Counted from the first letter of the stretch, positions 1-6,556 are shown. The stretch is DNA of 7,670 bases from Holophagae bacterium (GCA_030637505.1 DAOWGJ010000414.1:1-7670); one strand, 5' to 3'. A program made the numbers and translations. Notes: generated by a model from the letters alone, not told the origin.

Positions 1-748
1 GTACCAGATCATCGAGAATCTGATTCAGCAGGAGGTCGACGCCATTCTGCTGGCGCCGTCGGGATCCAAGGAACTCGTTCCGGCCATCCTCAAGGCCAAC
101 GATGCCGGCATTCCGGTGCTCTTGCTCGACACCCGTATCGATCAGGCCGCAGCCGAAAGCGTCGGAGCCCACGTTTTTACCTACATCGGTTCGGACAACT
201 TCGAGGGCGGCGCCGTGGCGGGACGTGCCCTTGCGAGCAAAATCGACGGCCGGGGTGAGGTGGCGATCATCGAGGGCATCTCAGGGCACGAGACTGCCGA
301 CCAGCGGCGCCTTGGGTTTTTGGCCGGTATCGAGAGCCACCCGGGAATCCGGGTGGTCTCGAGCCAGACCGCCAACTGGGAGCGGGCCCGCGCCTACACG
401 GTGGCGGAGAATTTGTTGCAGGCCCACCCGGATATCGTTGCGATCTTTGCCGCCAACGACGAGATGGCCTTGGGCGCCTTGGAAGCCGTGGACGCCGCCC
501 GTAAACTCAATGACATCAGCTTGATAGGCTTCGACGCCATCCCGGATGCCCTGGTCAACATCCGATCGGGACGGTTGTTCGCATCGGTGGCGCAGTTCCC
601 GAGCGAGATGGGCCGGCTCGGTGTGCTGCATGCCGTGGCGCTCCTGCGTGACGGTGTGGCGCCGCCTGGGGAGATCCTCACCAAGGTTGAAATGATTCAC
701 AGCGGCAATGTGGATGCATTCGCGAAAAATGTTGCTGATGACGGGTAG
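1..748 (+). CDS. Sugar ABC transporter periplasmic substrate-binding protein (RbsB/Peripla_BP_4 family), 5' partial
   Basis: The open frame runs in from outside the window (first whole codon at 2) and shows 248 residues before the TAG at 746-748. It resembles the periplasmic-binding-protein type I fold of ribose/galactose-type systems: a VDAILLAPSGS strand-loop, AGIPVLLLDTRID, then YIGSDNFEGGAVAG at the start of the ligand cleft. These are followed by the EGISGHETADQRRLGF segment, the ANWERARA motif, AIFAANDEMALGALEA and IGFDAIPDAL. The signal peptide and N-terminal lobe start lie upstream. The protein should capture a sugar or sugar-like ligand in the periplasm and deliver it to the membrane complex whose ATPase is encoded next; the two genes overlap. 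The ligand cannot be told from the sequence. Family assignment is firm; a lipoprotein form cannot be excluded without the N-terminus. Confidence 0.93.
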   Translation, partial: YQIIENLIQQEVDAILLAPSGSKELVPAILKANDAGIPVLLLDTRIDQAAAESVGAHVFTYIGSDNFEGGAVAGRALASKIDGRGEVAIIEGISGHETADQRRLGFLAGIESHPGIRVVSSQTANWERARAYTVAENLLQAHPDIVAIFAANDEMALGALEAVDAARKLNDISLIGFDAIPDALVNIRSGRLFASVAQFPSEMGRLGVLHAVALLRDGVAPPGEILTKVEMIHSGNVDAFAKNVADDG

Positions 749-2252
749 TGAGCCTCTTCTCCGCATGCTAGGCATCCACAAGGCCTTTCCCGGTGTTCAG
801 GCCTTACAGGATGCCGAAATTGAGGTCCTTCCGGGCGAGGTCCATGTGCTTCTTGGTGAGAACGGCGCCGGCAAGTCAACGCTGATGAAGGTCCTGTGCG
901 GGCAGTACTCCGGAGACGCTGGAAACGTACTATTCAGTGGCGAGGAAATTCGGCCGACAAACCCGTCCGAGGCCGAGCGTTTGGGACTGATTATGATCCA
1001 CCAGGAACTCAACCTGGTGCCCGGCCTGACTGTTGCGGAGAATATCTACCTGGGACACGAGCCAACCCGAGGCGGCCTGATCAGCAGCGATAAAATGCGA
1101 CTGGGTTCTCTCGAGTTGCTTCAGACGCTCCGCTGTGAGGTGGACCCAGACACACAGGTGTCGCAGCTGTCGGTGGCTCAGCAGCAACTGGTCGAGATCG
1201 CCCGGGCACTGCGTCGAAAGGCCCGGCTGCTGGTGATGGACGAGCCTACTGCGGCCCTGTCCGATGCCGAGATCGAGGCCCTGTTCGAGGTCATTCGGGA
1301 CCTCTGCCGTAGGGGCGTGCCGGTCATCTATATCTCTCACCGCATGAAGGAAATCTTCGCCATTGGCGACCGGGTCACCGTGATGCGTGACGGCCGAACC
1401 GTGGGCACCCAAGATATTGAAGGGACGGAGGTCGGTGAGTTGATCCGGATGATGGTAGGACGCACCATTGCCGAGCAGATCCCCAAGCGAGAGGTCCCAT
1501 TTGGTGACGTGGTGCTCGAGGTGGAGGGTCTGGCCCGCAGTGGGGCGCTCTCGCCGGTGTGTTTTTCGCTCCGTTCCGGAGAGATTCTGGGCGTGGCCGG
1601 GCTGATGGGCTCGGGCCGCACAGAGCTGGCACGGGCTATTTTCGGCGCTGATCCTATTGACGCTGGAGAGATCCACGTGGACGGGCGGGCGCTGCCGGGA
1701 GGGGATCCAGCCGCGTCCATCGCCGCCGGCCTTGGTTTCATCACCGAGGATCGTAAGCAGCAGGGACTGGTGCTGCAGTGTTCGGTGGTCGAGAACATAA
1801 CCCTGACGTGTCTTGACGACGTCACCAGCCTCGGCGTGCTCGACCTCGGTGCAGAACGCAACATTGCCCGGCATCAAGTCGAGAAGCTCCATATCCAGAT
1901 TGCCTCTCTCGATCAAGAGATCGTCAACCTGTCGGGAGGGAACCAGCAGAAGGTCGTACTCGCTCGATGGCTCGCGGCGCGGTGCCGGGTGCTGCTCTTC
2001 GATGAGCCCACTCGGGGGATCGACGTCGGCGCCAAGGTCGAAATCTACGAACTGATCGGCGAACTCGTCGAACAGGGTGTCGCCGTCTTTCTAATCTCCT
2101 CCGAAATGCCCGAACTCCTGGGCCTTGCCGATCGAGTAGCAGTGATGCATGAGGGCGCCCTGCAGGGGATCCTGCCGCGCGCCGAAGCAACCCAGGAGAA
2201 GATCATGGAACTGGCTTTGGGGCAGAGTGCGGCAGCCTGTCCACCTGAATGA
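738..2252 (+). CDS. Sugar ABC transporter ATP-binding protein, double-NBD RbsA/MglA/XylG type
   Basis: This cytoplasmic ATPase of a ribose/galactose-class importer has two fused nucleotide-binding domains in 504 aa, the usual family length. NBD1 has Walker A GENGAGKST (40-48), Q-loop HQE (88-90), a non-canonical signature LSVAQ (144-148), Walker B LLVMDEP (164-170) and switch His in ISHRM (about 201). NBD2 has the degenerate P-loop GLMGSGRTE (288-296) that is normal for this family, a full LSGGNQQ signature (398-404), Walker B VLLFDEPT (418-425), and Ser in place of the switch His (ISSEM). The asymmetry is therefore ordinary, not decay. The start is uncertain: ATG738, ATG729, ATG714 and ATG708 are all in frame and none has a clear Shine-Dalgarno. 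ATG738 gives a family-like N-terminus and an 11-bp overlap with the binding-protein gene, suggesting translational coupling. No permease follows within the window. Confidence 0.95.
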   Translation: MTGSEPLLRMLGIHKAFPGVQALQDAEIEVLPGEVHVLLGENGAGKSTLMKVLCGQYSGDAGNVLFSGEEIRPTNPSEAERLGLIMIHQELNLVPGLTVAENIYLGHEPTRGGLISSDKMRLGSLELLQTLRCEVDPDTQVSQLSVAQQQLVEIARALRRKARLLVMDEPTAALSDAEIEALFEVIRDLCRRGVPVIYISHRMKEIFAIGDRVTVMRDGRTVGTQDIEGTEVGELIRMMVGRTIAEQIPKREVPFGDVVLEVEGLARSGALSPVCFSLRSGEILGVAGLMGSGRTELARAIFGADPIDAGEIHVDGRALPGGDPAASIAAGLGFITEDRKQQGLVLQCSVVENITLTCLDDVTSLGVLDLGAERNIARHQVEKLHIQIASLDQEIVNLSGGNQQKVVLARWLAARCRVLLFDEPTRGIDVGAKVEIYELIGELVEQGVAVFLISSEMPELLGLADRVAVMHEGALQGILPRAEATQEKIMELALGQSAAACPPE

Positions 2253-2502
2253 AAGGGCGAGAACGACTCAGTCAAGGTTTTCATAAACGCTAAGGGACCA
2301 GTTAATTAGCACGATTCTTTGGTGAGAACCGCTCGGCTGAGGTGATAGACTGCTCTCAGGAATCGTTGACATTCCAACTCTGGAGGTGCGGGAAAACCGA
2401 TGAGACGGCGAGTCACAATCAACAGCGCATCCCAGAAAATGAGTCGGGAAAATGCCAGTGCAGCACGGTATATCTGCGGCCGCAGTAAATTAATGGTTGC
2501 AT
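2253..2502 (+). other. Intergenic region between the ABC operon and the sensor kinase
   Basis: This 250-bp stretch separates two functional units. It contains a locally AT-rich patch (about 2274-2320), an interrupted dyad at 2359-2375 and a small ORF starting at 2400. No strong intrinsic terminator follows the ATPase stop; the only stem nearby (CTGAG 2337-2341 with CTCAG 2355-2359) is short with a 14-nt loop and no T-tract. No convincing -35/-10 pair with normal spacing and no sigma-54 -24/-12 element was found, so the promoter of the two-component pair is not located. No trace of a permease gene or pseudogene is visible. Confidence 0.5.
2359..2375. repeat. Inverted repeat GGAAT-N7-ATTCC upstream of the kinase gene
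   Basis: A perfect 5-bp inverted repeat with a 7-nt centre (CGTTGAC) lies 144 bp before the kinase start and just before the GGAGG preceding the small ORF. Position and symmetry suit an operator for a dimeric regulator, but 5-bp arms can occur by chance. It does not resemble the CCTGACA-type dyads downstream of the regulator gene, so autoregulation through the same sites is not supported. Confidence 0.25.
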
Positions 2503-2513
2503 ATGCGGCTTAG
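2400..2513 (+). CDS. Possible 37-aa leader ORF overlapping the kinase start
   Basis: ATG2400 opens a 37-codon frame ending at TAG 2511-2513, inside the first codons of the kinase gene in another frame (11-nt overlap). A GGAGG lies at 2382-2386, about 13 nt before the ATG, which is longer than ideal spacing. The peptide is basic at its N-terminus (MRRRVTINSAS) and has no recognised domain, signal peptide or membrane segment. The argument in its favour is contextual: the kinase start has no Shine-Dalgarno of its own, so reading of this ORF could deliver ribosomes to it. It could equally be a chance ORF in a 5' leader. Confidence 0.25.
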   Translation: MRRRVTINSASQKMSRENASAARYICGRSKLMVAYAA

Positions 2514-4386
2514 AGTGGACCGTTTGACGGCGCGCCTGGCGATCGGGATTACGTTGCTCGTCATCCTACCCCTCACAGTCGGTCTCTTTGTCATTTCCCA
2601 GCACCATTTCGATCACACCATCGCGGCCCGACGCGCAGCCGCGGAGTTCGAGAATCGGATCCTCGAGGTCGCTCTTCGCCACCAGATGCTTGAAAAGGAC
2701 AGCCGGTTGATGACCGCGGTCCTCCAGGAGATCGGGCAACAGCCGGAGGTCCGAAACGCCATGATCCTCGACCATGAGGGCGTCATTCGCCTGTCGAGCA
2801 ACGACGATGCTGTCGGGGTCCGAATCTCGCGCGACTCCCCGACCTGCCTGGTGTGTCACTCGAAAACTCCGGGTGCACGAGATCGTTGGGTGCTCCTGGA
2901 AGACGAAGGCGCCGATGTCCTGCGGACGGTGCTGCCGATAGAGAACCGCCGCGAGTGCCAGGGCTGCCACGGACCGGAACAAAAGCTCAACGGCATTCTC
3001 ATCCTCGACATCTCCCTCTCGCCACTTCAGGCGCAGCTCCGGCGCGATACATATGGGATGGCAGCGGCAACGGCGATTCTGACTCTTCTTCTCCTCGGCG
3101 GCGTCGGCCTGTTGGTTCGATACCTGGTTCTCGTCCGCCTGGGCCGGTTGGGTCGCACAGCTCGAATGATCGCCGCCGGCGACCTCGGTGAGCGTGCCAC
3201 GGTCGAGGGAGACGATGTCATCACCTCTTTGGCGATGGATTTCAACAGCATGGCTGACGCCACTTCGTCTTTGATTGACGAGGTCAAGGAACGCGAAAAA
3301 CAGATGGTTGACGTCCTGAACAGCCTGGACGACGGCCTCATAGTTCTCGACTCTGACTGTCGGGTTGTCGCCGCGAACCGGTCGATCAGTCGCCGAATGT
3401 GCACCTACCCAGAGGCGATTCGGGGCAAGGTTTGTCGTGACGTTACAGGCCACGATCTCCCCTGCCGGGAGCATGGGGGGTGCCCGGCGGCGCGCTGTTT
3501 GGCCACTGGAAGCTCGCAGCAGGCGGTTTTTCACTTTCCGGCCTCGGACAGCGAAGATGGGAGCGTGCACGAGGTCTACGCTTCGCCCGTTTTCTCTGAT
3601 GACGGTTCGGTAGCCCAGGTGGTCGAGGTTTGGCGGGACATCACGGAGCGTGTCCGGGAGGAGGAGCGGCTCGCCGAGATTGAACACTTGTCTTCCCTCG
3701 GAGTCCTCGCCTCGGGGCTGTCGCATGAGGTGAATACGCCGCTTGCATCGACCTTGGTTTGTGCGGACGCGATCATCGGTCGCCTCGAAGACAGGGGCGC
3801 CGACGAAACCGGCGCGGAAACCCTGGATGCGATTCGAGAAAGCGCGGAAACCATCCGCGAGCAGGTCTTGCGTTGTCGAAAGATCACCGACCAATTCTTG
3901 AGGTTCGCCCGGCGAATCCCGCCTTCAATCGAGCCCATTATTCTCCAGGAGGTGGTGCAAGGCGTTTTTTCGCTCGTAGGGCCAACCGCGAAAGAGGCGG
4001 GGGTAACCCTCGAGCTCCAAGGGATCGACAACCTCCCCCTGGTTGCAGCCAATACAGAGGTTGTACAACACGTGGTCCTCAATGTGCTCATCAACGCTAT
4101 CGAGTCGTTCGATGATCAGGGAGGCAAGATCAGAGCTCATTATCTCGTCGGCTCCGACGTCCGGCTTCAGATCCGGGACACCGGGTGCGGCATTTCGTCC
4201 GACATTCGAAAACACCTTTTTGCACCTTTCCGCACGCAAAAACCCCGAGGGACGGGCATGGGGCTCTTCCTGTCGCGCACTCTCATGAGACGGTTCGGCG
4301 GAGATGTCCGCCTGGTCGACAGCGTCGTGGATCAGGGATCGTGCCTCGAAATCGTCTTTTCCCACGCGGATCAGGACCCAACATGA
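2503..4386 (+). CDS. Membrane sensor histidine kinase with dihaem (2x CXXCH) extracytoplasmic sensor, HAMP and Cys-rich PAS
   Basis: Predicted 627-aa hybrid of c-type cytochrome and kinase. Order: TM1 (about 10-32); extracytoplasmic sensor (33-183) with haem-attachment motifs CLVCH (115-119) and CQGCH (152-156); TM2 (184-211); HAMP (about 206-260, MIAAGDLGERA); PAS (about 268-383); HisKA with LSHEVNTPL and phospho-acceptor His408; HATPase_c with N-box NVLINAIES, G1 DTGCGIS (559-565) and G2 GTGMGLFLS (583-591). Both CXXCH motifs fall between the two TMs, on the side where c-haem is attached. The sensor otherwise looks like a Cache/PAS-like fold (RNAMILDHEGVIRLSS, GILILDIS). The PAS has clustered Cys300, 311, 321, 327, 332 and His317, possibly a metal or redox site. 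Likely role: redox or gas sensing via haem and phosphorylation of the next gene's product, whose ATG overlaps this TGA. ATG2503 was chosen over TTG2497; no clear Shine-Dalgarno precedes either. Confidence 0.93.
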   Translation: MRLRVDRLTARLAIGITLLVILPLTVGLFVISQHHFDHTIAARRAAAEFENRILEVALRHQMLEKDSRLMTAVLQEIGQQPEVRNAMILDHEGVIRLSSNDDAVGVRISRDSPTCLVCHSKTPGARDRWVLLEDEGADVLRTVLPIENRRECQGCHGPEQKLNGILILDISLSPLQAQLRRDTYGMAAATAILTLLLLGGVGLLVRYLVLVRLGRLGRTARMIAAGDLGERATVEGDDVITSLAMDFNSMADATSSLIDEVKEREKQMVDVLNSLDDGLIVLDSDCRVVAANRSISRRMCTYPEAIRGKVCRDVTGHDLPCREHGGCPAARCLATGSSQQAVFHFPASDSEDGSVHEVYASPVFSDDGSVAQVVEVWRDITERVREEERLAEIEHLSSLGVLASGLSHEVNTPLASTLVCADAIIGRLEDRGADETGAETLDAIRESAETIREQVLRCRKITDQFLRFARRIPPSIEPIILQEVVQGVFSLVGPTAKEAGVTLELQGIDNLPLVAANTEVVQHVVLNVLINAIESFDDQGGKIRAHYLVGSDVRLQIRDTGCGISSDIRKHLFAPFRTQKPRGTGMGLFLSRTLMRRFGGDVRLVDSVVDQGSCLEIVFSHADQDPT

Positions 4387-5795
4387 GCGAGGATTCAAAG
4401 AAAACCCGCCTGCTTTTGGTGGACGATGACGCCACTTTTCGTCGGGTGATGACGTCGGAGCTGTCGAGACGGGGCTATGCCGTGGTCGGTGTGGCCTCAG
4501 GTCGCGAGGCGGTGACACATGCGTGCGAAAACGAGGTGGACGTGACCCTTCTCGACCTGCGCCTCCCCGACCTGGGTGGTATCGAGGTTCTGGCGCGGCT
4601 CCGTGAGCACAATCCAGAGGCGGGAGTCATCGTGTTGACCGGTCACGGAACGATCGACACGGCGATCCAGGCAATTCGTCTGGGAGCGTACGATTACCTT
4701 GAAAAGCCCTGCCCGATAGAGAAGCTGGAGATGACAGTTCAAAAGACGTTCGAGCACGTACGTTTGGTCAAGAGACAAAAGGTTCTCGAGGATGGCTACG
4801 TAGCGCCGAATGTGGCGCCAGGTATCGTTGGGTCAAGCCGTGCCTTCAAAAAGGTCCTTGAGAACGTTGCTCGCATCGCTCCCATCGAATCCACGACGCT
4901 CATCCTGGGCGAGACAGGTGTCGGCAAGGACGTGGTGGCGACCCTTCTCCACGCACAGAGTCCGCGAAGCGCGGCTGCTTTTGTTGTGGTCGATTGTGCC
5001 TCTCTCCACGAGGAGCTTCTGCAGAGCGAGCTCTTTGGCCACGAAAAGGGTGCTTTCACCGGAGCCGTCCGCAAGAAGCACGGCCTCTTCGAGGTGGCGA
5101 ACGGAGGCACAATCTTTCTGGACGAGGTAGGGGAGATGAGCCCGGAGATCCAGGCCAAGCTGCTCAGAGTCCTCGAGACAAACCGCTTCCGCCGCCTCGG
5201 TGGAACCGCCGAGATTACGGTCGATGTCCGGGTCATCGCCGCCACCAACCGCAACCTCAAGGAGGCCATCTCGCGTGGGCACTTTCGGGAGGACCTCTTT
5301 TACCGCCTCGCCACACTGACCGTGGAGATTCCACCGCTGCGCGAACGCAAGGAGGACATCCGTCAGCTGATCGAGCACTTCACCAGGCAGTTCAACCTCC
5401 GGTTTAGCCTGTCGAGACGCATCGGCCAACAGGCGATGGAAGCCCTCATGCACCACAGCTGGCCTGGAAACGTCCGTGAACTCATCCATGTCGTGGAACA
5501 GACCGTCGTTCTCTGCGACGGTGAGGTCATCCGGCTCCAGGACCTCCCCGCCTCGATCCGCGGCAGTTGGGAACCGCTCGCGGATTCAGGAGATGAAGGA
5601 ATCCTGTCGTTGCCGGAAGTCGAACGCCGCCACGTGTTGTCCGTGCTCGAACAAGCCGGAGACAACCGAGCCGACGCCGCCCACATTTTGGGGATCAGCG
5701 AGAGAAACCTCTACCGTTTGATCAAGAAATATCGCGCCCCTACCTCCGAAACGAGTCTCGGTGACGGATCTCAGGAGGACCACGGCGAGCCCTGA
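4383..5795 (+). CDS. NtrC-family sigma-54-dependent response regulator (receiver-AAA+-Fis HTH)
   Basis: Predicted 470-aa activator that couples ATP hydrolysis to open-complex formation by sigma-54 RNA polymerase. Receiver (about 8-125): acidic pocket Asp14/15/16, phospho-acceptor Asp58 in LLDLRLPD, switch Thr86, Lys108 in EKP. AAA+ core (about 146-390): Walker A GETGVGKD (176-183), the sigma-54 contact loop GAFTGA (223-228), Walker B GGTIFLDEVGEM with Asp247/Glu248, arginine-finger region REDLFYRL (302-309), sensor II WPGNVREL (360-367). The C-terminal Fis-type HTH (about 409-450, AAHILGISERNLYRLIKKY) should bind dyad enhancers. All key residues are present, so it should be functional. The start ATG overlaps the kinase stop in an ATGA arrangement, making the kinase its obvious partner. 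A longer frame open from 4185 lies inside the kinase and is not needed. An acidic tail of about 20 residues follows the HTH. Confidence 0.97.
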   Translation: MSEDSKKTRLLLVDDDATFRRVMTSELSRRGYAVVGVASGREAVTHACENEVDVTLLDLRLPDLGGIEVLARLREHNPEAGVIVLTGHGTIDTAIQAIRLGAYDYLEKPCPIEKLEMTVQKTFEHVRLVKRQKVLEDGYVAPNVAPGIVGSSRAFKKVLENVARIAPIESTTLILGETGVGKDVVATLLHAQSPRSAAAFVVVDCASLHEELLQSELFGHEKGAFTGAVRKKHGLFEVANGGTIFLDEVGEMSPEIQAKLLRVLETNRFRRLGGTAEITVDVRVIAATNRNLKEAISRGHFREDLFYRLATLTVEIPPLRERKEDIRQLIEHFTRQFNLRFSLSRRIGQQAMEALMHHSWPGNVRELIHVVEQTVVLCDGEVIRLQDLPASIRGSWEPLADSGDEGILSLPEVERRHVLSVLEQAGDNRADAAHILGISERNLYRLIKKYRAPTSETSLGDGSQEDHGEP

Positions 5796-5808
5796 CAATC
5801 TGTCAGGG
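5790..5808. promoter_or_regulatory. Dyad 1: probable enhancer (UAS) for the NtrC-type regulator
   Basis: CCCTGACAATCTGTCAGGG is a perfect dyad with 8-bp arms and a 3-nt centre. It overlaps the regulator's stop codon (5793-5795). The core CCTGACA-N3-TGTCAGG recurs at dyad 2 with 15 of 17 bases identical. Centre 5799 is roughly 330 bp upstream of the predicted sigma-54 transcription start. Family knowledge says NtrC-type Fis domains bind such dyads in pairs; that this regulator binds here is inferred. It could also form an RNA hairpin, but no T-tract follows. Confidence 0.7.
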
Positions 5809-5822
5809 TTCAGCAAATTCCA

Positions 5823-5839
5823 CCTGACACTCTGACAGG
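5823..5839. promoter_or_regulatory. Dyad 2: probable enhancer (UAS), near-copy of dyad 1
   Basis: CCTGACACTCTGACAGG matches the 17-bp core of dyad 1 at 15 positions and is symmetric at 6 of 7 arm positions. Centre 5831 is 32 bp from the centre of dyad 1, about three helical turns, so both sites face the same side of the DNA. That suits cooperative assembly of a bacterial enhancer-binding protein. It is about 295 bp upstream of the predicted transcription start. Confidence 0.68.
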
Positions 5840-6100
5840 AAATCGACCCCTCTTCACTCGGGACCGGCGCAGCCACAGTGTCCTGCCCTCGGCCGCATAG
5901 ACCCAGATATACCATCCGGCCTGCCCCACCCCTGGGACTGAGATACCCAAGCGACGAGGTTCTAGGCGTGGCACCTAAAGGACCATTCTCAAAACACTTA
6001 GCGCTGGAACCAGTCTCGTATTTCTGGAGCCGGAACGTGGGCCCGTATTCGCCAGCCGTCAGTGCGGACCCTGCGGCACAGTTGAGTCACCAACCGCTTT

Positions 6101-6116
6101 TGGCACGGACCTTGCG
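6101..6116 (+). promoter_or_regulatory. Sigma-54 (-24/-12) promoter
   Basis: TGGCACG-GACC-TTGCG at 6101-6116 matches the sigma-54 consensus TGGCAC-N5-TTGC at every defined position. The invariant GG (6102-6103) and GC (6114-6115) are separated by exactly 10 nt. Transcription should start near 6126, giving a leader of about 55 nt before ATG6182. An NtrC-type activator gene ends about 300 bp upstream, and paired dyads stand in enhancer position. The downstream genes should therefore be under strict activator control. Confidence 0.88.
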
Positions 6117-6170
6117 ATGGAACCAGGCATGATCCAGTGGAACACCCACAACAATCAGCCCGAGAAAGAA

Positions 6171-6177
6171 GGGGGAG
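6171..6177 (+). promoter_or_regulatory. Shine-Dalgarno fixing the start at ATG6182
   Basis: GGGGGAG ends 4 nt before ATG6182. It decides against the in-frame GTG6137, which has no Shine-Dalgarno and would lie only about 10 nt from the predicted transcription start. Confidence 0.75.
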
Positions 6178-6181
6178 CGCA

Positions 6182-6520
6182 ATGGTAGTCACGGTTATTT
6201 TCATGGCGTTTTTTGCACTTGTCGTCGGTGGTGGAACGTTGTTGTTGTACAACGGATTTCTGAGCACCGAAGAAATGCGGTCCCTGGAAGAGGCGGAGCG
6301 CCCGGCGCGTGCAACGCTTGACCTCCAGGCCGTGGCGGAGACGCCCCGGTTCTTCGTCAAGCTGGATCAAGAGAAGGCGCCCCCGAGGCGTCAAATATTC
6401 GACGATGCGTTGCTCGCCAGCCTCGAGCGCCACCTCATCACGGAGCAATTGTTGGCCGCAGATTTCGTTGACAATCCGACGGTCGACAACCTCTACCGGC
6501 AGCCGTCCCTGACCGCCTAG
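6182..6520 (+). CDS. Small single-TM membrane protein of unknown function, first gene of the sigma-54 operon
   Basis: A 112-aa protein with no recognised family. Residues about 2-24 form one hydrophobic segment (VVTVIFMAFFALVVGGG TLLLY), most likely an uncleaved anchor. The remaining 85 or so residues are charged and look soluble, with an acidic/basic stretch STEEMRSLEEAERPARA that could be helical and a C-terminal part (FDDALLASLERHLITEQLL) that looks amphipathic. It has no Cys, CXXCH or metal motif, so it is not itself a haem or Fe-S carrier. It is first behind the -24/-12 promoter and is followed by a cyclic-nucleotide-fold protein and a pentahaem cytochrome. An accessory or assembly role for that membrane complex is a guess from context only. 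Coding status is supported by the strong Shine-Dalgarno and promoter spacing. Confidence 0.8.
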   Translation: MVVTVIFMAFFALVVGGGTLLLYNGFLSTEEMRSLEEAERPARATLDLQAVAETPRFFVKLDQEKAPPRRQIFDDALLASLERHLITEQLLAADFVDNPTVDNLYRQPSLTA

Positions 6521-6556
6521 GCATCTGCACAGTTTCATCCGTAAGGAGGTTTGTTC

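Larger units (their letters stand above)
5796..6181 (+). other. Intergenic regulatory region upstream of the cytochrome operon
   Basis: This 386-bp gap carries two enhancer-like dyads at its left end and a -24/-12 promoter at its right end. Between them (about 5840-6100) no gene is supported. One 84-codon open stretch from GTG5878 has no Shine-Dalgarno, runs through the promoter and has a low-complexity Pro/Arg-rich translation. The intervening DNA may simply be the loop that lets the activator reach the promoter. No convincing IHF site was recognised by eye. A weak dyad (TAGG-N7-CCTA, about 5963-5977) is present. Confidence 0.6.

Noticed and set aside
1569..1660. Degenerate Walker A and missing switch His in the second ATPase domain as signs of gene decay
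   Set aside because: RbsA/MglA-type ATPases normally have this asymmetric second domain; the reading frame is intact and of full length.
930..1916. Long open frame on the minus strand opposite the ABC ATPase
   Set aside because: It lies antisense to a gene with every ABC motif intact, has no recognisable domain, and is explained by GC-rich codon bias.
2566..3894. 442-codon open frame on the minus strand opposite the kinase
   Set aside because: It covers the sensor, PAS and HisKA coding region, which is unambiguous on the plus strand. Its translation shows no domain or ribosome site.
4185..4382. N-terminal extension of the response regulator
   Set aside because: The upstream in-frame stretch overlaps the kinase catalytic domain in another frame. 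The receiver domain begins properly from ATG4383 with the ATGA overlap.
5790..5839. The two dyads as an intrinsic terminator for the regulator gene
   Set aside because: Site 1 could fold into an 8-bp stem, but neither copy is followed by a T-run. Duplication with 32-bp spacing and 15/17 identity upstream of a sigma-54 promoter fits enhancer sites better. A dual role is not excluded.
5969..5983. Second possible -24 element (TGGCACC)
   Set aside because: The -12 GC at the required 10-nt spacing is missing (AC is found there).
5878..6132. 84-codon plus-strand open frame in the regulatory gap
   Set aside because: It starts at a GTG without Shine-Dalgarno, has a Pro/Arg-rich non-protein-like translation, and runs across the -24/-12 promoter.
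6129..6188. 19-codon ORF just after the predicted transcription start
   Set aside because: It has no ribosome site and almost no leader before it. It merely shares the Shine-Dalgarno region of ATG6182 in another frame.
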